DNA from: a virus
DNA length: 64,000 nucleotides
Strand: one strand, 5' to 3'
IMG/VR virus record: IMGVR_UViG_3300029319_000017
Span: 23,893-87,892 of that record
Of the stretch, positions 59,791 through 64,000 are shown piece by piece (within the stretch, counting starts at the first letter, position 1; each line of letters opens with the position of its first letter). The notes below the pieces were generated by a model that saw only the letters and a list, made by a program, of their open reading frames with translations, ran no database searches and was not told the DNA's origin. Both the position numbers and the translations under genes were made by a program.

Positions 59791-59895
59791 ATGGTTATAA
59801 CTACTACACAGCCGCAAGCTATATCAAACGTGCCAAGTAGAATAGTACAAGGTAGTACTAACGGATTGATAGTGGTAGTTATAACTATTACTTAA
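59791..59895 (+). CDS. Small hypothetical frame within an inverted-repeat element, 34 aa
   Basis: ATG at 59791 opens a frame M-V-I-T-T-T-Q-P-Q-A-I-S-N-V-P ending in a hydrophobic L-I-V-V-V-I-T-I-T. It ends 11 bases before the next gene. The DNA also contains 14-base inverted repeats at both ends, so this may be a structured RNA rather than a protein gene. Confidence 0.3.
   Translation: MVITTTQPQAISNVPSRIVQGSTNGLIVVVITIT
59794..59885 (+). repeat. Inverted-repeat element, 14-base arms
   Basis: GTTATAACTACTAC (59794-59807) is repeated in reverse complement as GTGGTAGTTATAAC (59872-59885), differing at one base. Between them AGTAC and GTACT pair as a smaller inner stem near 59854-59867. The 92-base element could fold as one long hairpin with an inner hairpin, upstream of the gene at 59907. 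Confidence 0.55.
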
Positions 59896-59906
59896 ATTTA
59901 AAAACT

Positions 59907-60260
59907 ATGAGTAAATTTAAAATAACATATCATAAAGGTTTTAACTTAACTTTCAACAATGGTTGGCAAGTAAGTGTACAATTTGGTCCAGGTAATTATT
60001 GCGAACGACAAGAAGATGACTATGATTTACCTAGAAATAGTGAGTATTGGTATTCTAATAATGCAGAAATAGCTGTTTGGCGTCCTTCAAATAAGTCAGA
60101 AACTCGTAACATGGTAAAGTTAGAAGATGATGTTGTTCGTGGTTGGACTACTACAGATGAAGTAGCTAAGGTAATTCATTTAGTTAGCACTGCTCAATCT
60201 GATTTTACTAGTGAACAAATGACTAGAATATTAAACTGTGTATGGAAAGAGGTAGCATGA
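59907..60260 (+). CDS. Conserved hypothetical phage protein, 117 aa
   Basis: The N-terminus F-K-I-T-Y-H-K-G-F-N-L-T-F-N-N-G-W and V-S-V-Q-F-G-P-G-N-Y-C form a beta start that I have seen in small phage proteins without a function. Residues 48-66 are Trp/Tyr-rich, and the end is helical (F-T-S-E-Q-M-T-R-I-L-N-C-V-W). A hairpin (AAGAGGTA / TACCTCTT, 60247-60271) spans its stop codon. It starts a run of closely spaced rightward genes. Confidence 0.6.
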   Translation: MSKFKITYHKGFNLTFNNGWQVSVQFGPGNYCERQEDDYDLPRNSEYWYSNNAEIAVWRPSNKSETRNMVKLEDDVVRGWTTTDEVAKVIHLVSTAQSDFTSEQMTRILNCVWKEVA

Positions 60261-60300
60261 TGTTACCTCTTATAACCTAACTTACTTAAACTTAGAACCT

Positions 60301-60558
60301 ATGAATATTGTAAAAATAGAACCGTGTAAAGAATGTGGCTCAAATCGTGGCCAATTAATAGAACAAAAGAGTACAGTAGCTGACTGCCTTAATTGTGGTC
60401 ATCTATGTGATGTAGATACTGTTGTGTCAGAGTTTGATGAAGCAGTTAATGACATTATAGAATGTCAAGTTGTACACAAACAAGAACAGAAAGAACTATC
60501 AGAGTGGGAACAACAGCAATTATTTGATTACGGATATATAAAATTTAAAACATCATAA
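60301..60558 (+). CDS. Zinc-ribbon-like protein, 85 aa
   Basis: C-K-E-C-G at residues 9-13 and C-L-N-C-G at 29-33 form two CxxC knuckles of a zinc ribbon. The C-terminal part is acidic and helical (V-V-S-E-F-D-E-A-V-N-D) and Gln/Glu-rich. Zinc ribbons in phages often contact polymerases or nucleic acid. It lies 2 bases before the next gene. Function is not known. Confidence 0.6.
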   Translation: MNIVKIEPCKECGSNRGQLIEQKSTVADCLNCGHLCDVDTVVSEFDEAVNDIIECQVVHKQEQKELSEWEQQQLFDYGYIKFKTS

Positions 60559-60560
60559 TT

Positions 60561-61151
60561 ATGGGAATGGATATATATGGGTTAAACCCAACGATAGTAG
60601 GAGACAAACCAGAGTTTCCTGATAACTTTAGAGATTTATCACAAAAAGCACAAGATTATTATTGGGAGTTAGATAAAGAGTGGGAAGATAATAATCCTGG
60701 CTATTATTTTAGAGCTAATATATGGTCATGGCGTGTAATAAATGCAATATGTCATGCTGCTAATGAGAAATATGATCTTAAATTAGATCTAACTGGATGG
60801 GATTATAATTCTGGTTATGGTCTTAAGTCTGATGATGAGTGTTATGCACTTGCAGATGCTCTTGATATTTTTATAGAAAGTATGCATAATAATGATGTAG
60901 ATAAGATTGGTATTAATATGGGTATGTGGACTGTTAGAGGAACAAATGGATATACTATGAAAGAATTGCATGCAGATGATGTTAATGTATTAGATCTATT
61001 ATATCCTGGTGTTATAGATAAATTACCTATTGAATATAATACTAAAGATGGTGAAAAGATAGAAGTTTATCCTAGTCATCATACAGATAGATCTCATTTA
61101 GAAGAGTTTAGTAATTTCTTAAGACATTGTAACGGATTTAAAATAATATGA
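60561..61151 (+). CDS. Conserved phage protein of the MGMDIYGLNP type, 196 aa
   Basis: The start M-G-M-D-I-Y-G-L-N-P and Y-F-R-A-N-I-W-S-W-R-V-I-N at about 49-61 are the signature of a protein common in diverse phages and some plasmids, with no known function. The middle contains N-S-G-Y-G-L and C-Y-A-L-A-D-A-L-D. His residues near the end (H-H-T-D-R-S-H) might bind metal. The stop overlaps the next ATG. Confidence 0.65.
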   Translation: MGMDIYGLNPTIVGDKPEFPDNFRDLSQKAQDYYWELDKEWEDNNPGYYFRANIWSWRVINAICHAANEKYDLKLDLTGWDYNSGYGLKSDDECYALADALDIFIESMHNNDVDKIGINMGMWTVRGTNGYTMKELHADDVNVLDLLYPGVIDKLPIEYNTKDGEKIEVYPSHHTDRSHLEEFSNFLRHCNGFKII

Positions 61152-61246
61152 TAGAAACAGCAGTCGTAAGTCTACTTGCAGGGATAGCAGTAGGCTTTTA
61201 TTTATGTATAATTGTTAAAAATTGGATAGATGGAAATACTAAGTAG
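61148..61246 (+). CDS. Small membrane protein, 32 aa
   Basis: The ATG overlaps the previous stop (ATGA). Residues 5-25 form a membrane helix (V-V-S-L-L-A-G-I-A-V-G-F-Y-L-C-I-I-V) followed by a polar tail with W-I-D-G-N. The exact coupling and overlap with the next gene by 17 bases support a real gene. Function unknown. Confidence 0.5.
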   Translation: MIETAVVSLLAGIAVGFYLCIIVKNWIDGNTK

Positions 61247-61397
61247 AATAAAATGGTGGTTTGTACTCAAAATGTTGGGTAGAAAGAAAGCCACATCGTA
61301 TGCAATAGAAATGCAGCTTGAATATCTTAAAAAATATGAGCACAAGAAAAATAAATCTTGGCAATATTGGAATGATAGATGCATGAAACCATGGTAA
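61230..61397 (+). CDS. Small basic protein, 55 aa
   Basis: The frame starts M-E-I-L-S-R-I-K-W-W-F-V and continues basic and aromatic, with Y-E-H-K-K-N-K-S-W-Q-Y-W near the end. It overlaps the preceding and following genes by a few bases. It could be a membrane-peripheral or nucleic-acid-binding protein. I do not recognise it. Confidence 0.5.
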   Translation: MEILSRIKWWFVLKMLGRKKATSYAIEMQLEYLKKYEHKKNKSWQYWNDRCMKPW

Positions 61398-61534
61398 AAT
61401 TTATAATTATGGATGAATATTTATTATTAGACTGTGTTAGTGAGTGTTGTGGAGCACCTGCTAATTCAGATCAAAAAATATGCTCACAGTGTCATGAACA
61501 TTGTGATGTATATTATGAAAATGAAATAGAATAA
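61391..61534 (+). CDS. Small Cys-rich zinc-finger-like protein, 47 aa
   Basis: Cys pairs E-C-C-G-A-P and I-C-S-Q-C-H-E-H-C form a compact zinc knuckle, a pattern present in small phage proteins. The first Met at 61391 overlaps the upstream gene; a second Met at 61409 gives a 41-residue version. The acidic tail ends E-N-E-I-E. Function unknown. Confidence 0.55.
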   Translation: MVKFIIMDEYLLLDCVSECCGAPANSDQKICSQCHEHCDVYYENEIE

Positions 61535-61556
61535 AAATAACTAAAACCTTAACAAC

Positions 61557-61853
61557 ATGTACAAAGTAAAATTTGAATGTGATTTACTGGGAGATCACAC
61601 AGCTTCCATCCCAGAGTTATGCGAAATAGACACAATCAACTTTTTGAATGCGTTTGATGCAATTTTATTTATAGAGGACTGCACAAGTCCTTTGACCAAG
61701 GTCGAAGAAATCATACCTTGGTTGGCTAATAATCAACAATATTTTACTGAAGTAGAGCAAAAAGCAAAGCCTTTCAGTAGTGTTAATGATGAGATAGCTA
61801 ATGTGTATTTAGTAAAAAATGAAACTGATTTCAAAACATTAATTAATCATTAA
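61557..61853 (+). CDS. Hypothetical acidic protein, 98 aa
   Basis: An acidic alpha/beta protein with C-E-I-D-T-I-N-F-L-N-A-F-D-A-I-L-F at about 23-39 and I-I-P-W-L-A-N-N-Q-Q-Y-F near residue 52. It precedes the SSB-like candidate by 13 bases, so the two may be made together. No catalytic motif is visible. The family is not recognised. Confidence 0.55.
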   Translation: MYKVKFECDLLGDHTASIPELCEIDTINFLNAFDAILFIEDCTSPLTKVEEIIPWLANNQQYFTEVEQKAKPFSSVNDEIANVYLVKNETDFKTLINH

Positions 61854-61866
61854 AAATAAGAATATT

Positions 61867-62490
61867 ATGGAAAATAATCTTAATAGTGGATCAATAGAAT
61901 CCCTACAGCCAGGCCAAACATTATTAGTTGGCGCAAGACAAGTATCTAATGGTAAAATTCAGTTAGAATTTGCAGAAAAAGTATCTGCAAGTGATAGACC
62001 TGTTAGTGCGTTGTCATTATTAAATGCTAGCGACTCAAGATTTAGTAGTGGCGCTAGAAGATCATGGACAACTGCAGAGCCAGCTGACGCATCAAAGACA
62101 TTTGGAGTAGACTTTAGTGAGTCAAATGACAAGTGGTATGATAGTGAAAGAGGTATGCAAATGGATCTTAATATACTAAATCCAGCTGTCGAGTTAAATG
62201 GACAGTCATACAGATTTAAGCTAAGAATTGTAGAAGTTACTTCTAAAGAAGCTAACGAGTGGGAGCTTGATAATGTAGAAAGAGCTGCTAAAAGAGCAGG
62301 TAAAGATGGTGATTATATCACACATAATGGTGATTACATCTTCTCAAGAACAGAAATGGTTCTTACAAAGCCTGATCAAAAAGTGGAGCACACATTACTA
62401 GAGTCTGATACACAAGCAACACAAACGCCTGTGAATCAGGGAGTTACAGCTGAAGAAGTTGTAAAAACTGAAGAGGAATTCATTGTATAA
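61867..62490 (+). CDS. SSB-like candidate with acidic C-terminus, 207 aa
   Basis: Residues 15-140 form a beta-rich body (Q-T-L-L-V-G-A-R-Q-V, L-N-G-Q-S-Y-R-F-K-L-R-I-V-E-V) that could be an OB-type fold. The C-terminus is a Thr/Gln/Glu linker ending E-E-F-I-V, like the acidic tail of single-strand DNA-binding proteins that recruits partners. It lies two genes before the DNA polymerase. No other SSB is seen in this window. The assignment is inference from tail and position. Confidence 0.45.
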   Translation: MENNLNSGSIESLQPGQTLLVGARQVSNGKIQLEFAEKVSASDRPVSALSLLNASDSRFSSGARRSWTTAEPADASKTFGVDFSESNDKWYDSERGMQMDLNILNPAVELNGQSYRFKLRIVEVTSKEANEWELDNVERAAKRAGKDGDYITHNGDYIFSRTEMVLTKPDQKVEHTLLESDTQATQTPVNQGVTAEEVVKTEEEFIV

Positions 62491-62508
62491 ATAAATTCTT
62501 TATAATAC

Positions 62509-62539
62509 TTGTGTATTATAAATAAAATGTTTATATTTG
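62509..62539 (+). promoter_or_regulatory. Bacteroidota-type promoter before the polymerase region
   Basis: TTG at 62509-62511 and TATATTTG at 62532-62539, followed by C, are 20 bases apart, as in the Bacteroidota TTTG-N19/20-TAnnTTTG consensus. It is the best promoter match in the window. The predicted start lies near 62546, about 65 bases before the stem of a terminator. Confidence 0.65.
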
Positions 62540-62599
62540 CTTGTGTGATATTAGATAAGAGAAATCTTGTTAATACAATCTAATTAAAAACCAAGCAAA

Positions 62600-62647
62600 A
62601 TGTGTGTAAGTAAGGGGGAACCAAAAGTTTCCCCTTATTTTTTCTAA
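62600..62647 (+). CDS. Possible leader peptide, 15 aa
   Basis: ATG at 62600 opens MCVSKGEPKVSPYFF. Its codons pass through both arms of the terminator stem at 62612-62636, so a translating ribosome would unfold the stem. That is the layout of a transcription attenuator, but no regulatory codon run is visible. Translation is not certain. Confidence 0.35.
   Translation: MCVSKGEPKVSPYFF
62612..62643 (+). terminator. Terminator or attenuator before the polymerase genes
   Basis: Arms AAGGGGGAA (62612-62620) and TTTCCCCTT (62628-62636) form a 9-bp stem with one G-U pair (plus strand) and the loop CCAAAAG, then ATTTTTT. It lies about 65 bases after a promoter and 6 bases before the next gene's ATG. 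Confidence 0.75.
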
Positions 62648-62649
62648 TA

Positions 62650-62868
62650 ATGTTTAAACTGCGTGTAATGGGACATATGAAATCTATTGAGCAGATGATC
62701 AGAGATGGATCATTTGACTCTGAGTTTATGCCTTCTTATCAAAAGGCAATTAATAATAACGAAAGAACATTTAAATTTGCAGGGCAAAGATATGGGATAG
62801 ACTATGGCAGAGCTGTAGTTAATTTCGTTATAAAAATAAAAGCACATGATTTATTACATAGGAAATAA
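62650..62868 (+). CDS. Small protein overlapping the DNA polymerase start, 72 aa
   Basis: It reads M-F-K-L-R-V-M-G-H-M-K-S-I-E-Q-M-I-R-D and N-N-N-E-R-T-F-K-F-A-G-Q-R-Y, basic and helical with a C-terminal V-V-N-F-V-I-K-I-K-A-H-D. It overlaps the polymerase gene by 23 bases, so translation is coupled. It could be a processivity or regulatory partner of the polymerase; that is inference from coupling only. Confidence 0.6.
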   Translation: MFKLRVMGHMKSIEQMIRDGSFDSEFMPSYQKAINNNERTFKFAGQRYGIDYGRAVVNFVIKIKAHDLLHRK

Positions 62869-64000
62869 AAGAATTGTAAACGGTAAATGCTTTGAGTATA
62901 CAAGCATAGAAGAAGCAGTCAAATACTTACAAGAACAGACAATCTTGGGTGTAGATACAGAAACAGAAGGTATGGACTTTACTTGTAAGAAAATGATAAT
63001 GTTTCAGATTGGTGATGGTACAAATCAATATGTTATTGATACAAGATCAGAATCAATAGAACCGTTACGAAGCATACTAGAAAGCAAAAAAATCATTAAA
63101 ATTTTACATAACGCTAAATTTGATTATAAATTTATCAAGAAATGGGCTAATATAGAGCTAGCTGGTATTTATGATACATTTTTAGTAGAAAGAATATTAC
63201 ATTGTGGTAAAAGAGGTCCTAAATATGGACTTAAAGACTTAGTTCTAAATTATTTAGGAAAAGAATTAGATAAAGAACCAAGAAATAAGTTTGTTAATCT
63301 ACAAGGTGCACCGTATACAGATGTACAGATACAATATGGTGCTAAAGATGTAGAATATCTTATACAATTAAGAGAACTGCAATTACCACAAATAGCAGAA
63401 AAGAAATTAGAACAAGTTGTAGATCTTGAGTGTAAAGCTGTATTGGCGTTTGCTGATATAGAATACAATGGGTTAGAAATAGATAGAGAAGCATGGTTAA
63501 ATCTAGATAAAAGAAATGCTGATAAAGCAAAAGAGTATTTTGATGACCTGGATAATGCAGTGATACAAGACCCTAGATTACAGAGGTTTGTACTTGTGTA
63601 TATACAAGGAGACTTGTTTACAGATCAAAAAGAATTGAGAAAAGTTGGTGTGAATTGGGACTCACCCAAACAAGTATTAGAAGTTTTTAAAGAGTTGATA
63701 CCAAACCTTGAAAACGTAAATGGTAAAGAATTATATAAACATAGGAATTATGGCTTAGTTAGCAAGTATGTACGATACAAAGAATATATGAAGCTTTGTA
63801 CATCGTATGGTAAACCATTTTTTAAATACTTAAAAGGTGATGGCATGGTTCACACTAACTTTCATCAAATATTGGATACAGGGCGTGTTAGTTCTAGTCA
63901 TCCTAATATGCAACAAATTCCTGCTGATAACAGCTTTAGAAATTGTTTCATAGCTCCTGAAGGCTGGTCTTTTGTAAGTTCAGATTACACAAGTCAAGAA
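62846..64000 (+). CDS. Family A DNA polymerase with 3'-5' exonuclease (cut by the right edge)
   Basis: 385 codons are visible. The exonuclease domain has V-D37-T-E39 (Exo I), H-N-A-K-F-D-Y (Exo II) and Y-G-A-K-D-V-E-Y-L (Exo III). Then comes the polymerase part with L-D-T-G-R-V-S-S-S-H-P-N-M-Q-Q-I-P, the family A fingers/palm entry, and the start of motif A (S-S-D-Y-T-S-Q-E) at the edge. Motifs B and C lie outside. It copies the phage genome with proofreading. I start it at the ATG at 62846, in overlap with the small gene before it. Confidence 0.92.
   Translation, partial: MIYYIGNKRIVNGKCFEYTSIEEAVKYLQEQTILGVDTETEGMDFTCKKMIMFQIGDGTNQYVIDTRSESIEPLRSILESKKIIKILHNAKFDYKFIKKWANIELAGIYDTFLVERILHCGKRGPKYGLKDLVLNYLGKELDKEPRNKFVNLQGAPYTDVQIQYGAKDVEYLIQLRELQLPQIAEKKLEQVVDLECKAVLAFADIEYNGLEIDREAWLNLDKRNADKAKEYFDDLDNAVIQDPRLQRFVLVYIQGDLFTDQKELRKVGVNWDSPKQVLEVFKELIPNLENVNGKELYKHRNYGLVSKYVRYKEYMKLCTSYGKPFFKYLKGDGMVHTNFHQILDTGRVSSSHPNMQQIPADNSFRNCFIAPEGWSFVSSDYTSQE

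Noticed and set aside
60247-60271. Hairpin over the stop codon of the 117-residue gene as a terminator
   Set aside because: The 8-bp stem has no U-run after it and the next genes follow closely, so it is noted only as a possible RNA structure.
1-64000. Stop-codon reassignment, known in some crAss-like phages
   Set aside because: All three stop codons end sensible genes here, and the giant ORF and other large genes contain none in frame.
1-64000. Integrase, CRISPR array, transposon or insertion sequence
   Set aside because: No recombinase or transposase motifs, no regularly spaced repeats and no long terminal repeats were seen by eye; this says nothing about the part of the genome outside the window.

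Overview
The window is an AT-rich piece of a tailed double-stranded DNA phage genome. It most resembles a crAss-like phage (Crassvirales) infecting a Bacteroidota host, probably a marine or aquatic flavobacterium. The phage assignment rests on a crAss-type set in typical order: a large terminase with an ARRKGYS-type Walker A, a portal, a scaffold-like protein, a major capsid protein, several ring/connector-type proteins, a ~2,090-residue muzzle-like tail protein opening GxYIKGLxKDTxxxDQPxGTWRYARN, two large cargo-type proteins, and a giant RNA polymerase carrying DFDID. The host assignment rests on a type IX secretion-like C-terminal signal, GCTDxxAxNYxxxAxxDxGxC repeats, and promoter elements of the Bacteroidota TTG-N20-TAnnTTTG type. 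The standard genetic code fits: TAA, TAG and TGA all act as stops.

Layout. From 1 to about 58.85 kb nearly everything reads leftward on the minus strand in tightly packed, often overlapping genes. Following transcription from right to left: small early/accessory genes (58.8-55.1 kb: membrane micropeptide, GroES-like protein, helix-turn-helix-like protein, zinc-finger protein, HU/IHF-like protein, nuclease); packaging and head (54.9-47.0 kb: terminase, portal, conserved protein, scaffold, capsid); connector and decoration proteins (46.8-42.7 kb); fibres and appendages (42.7-35.7 kb); a group of exported and small basic proteins (35.7-30.3 kb); lysis genes (29.9-28.9 kb); a phosphoesterase and ring proteins (28.7-25.0 kb); then the muzzle-like protein, two cargo-type proteins and the giant RNA polymerase (25.0 kb to the left edge, where it is cut off). 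From 59.0 kb to the right edge genes read rightward: small proteins, several zinc-ribbon or membrane miniproteins, an SSB-like candidate, and a family A DNA polymerase cut by the right edge. The 58.5-59.0 kb gap separates the two arms and holds outward-facing signals.

How it works together (inference from crAss-like biology). The giant polymerase and the two cargo proteins would be packaged and injected; glycine-zipper or Ala/Gly-rich hydrophobic segments in all three fit passage through the host envelope. The polymerase would start early transcription from the divergent region. The rightward arm replicates DNA; the leftward arm builds and packages virions and lyses the cell.

Most unusual points. 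The RNA polymerase ORF of at least 4,377 codons also contains a zincin-type HEGFH site. A short aromatic/basic-x-x-Gly-Gly motif punctuates about seven virion or basic proteins. Two adjacent basic proteins share an identical 16-residue C-terminus. Three Sec-signal proteins are encoded: a thioredoxin-fold protein without its CxxC, a type IX-like secreted protein, and an outer-membrane barrel. A ~100-nt promoter-to-terminator unit sits just before the DNA polymerase gene. Family names come from reading motifs by eye; no database search was run.
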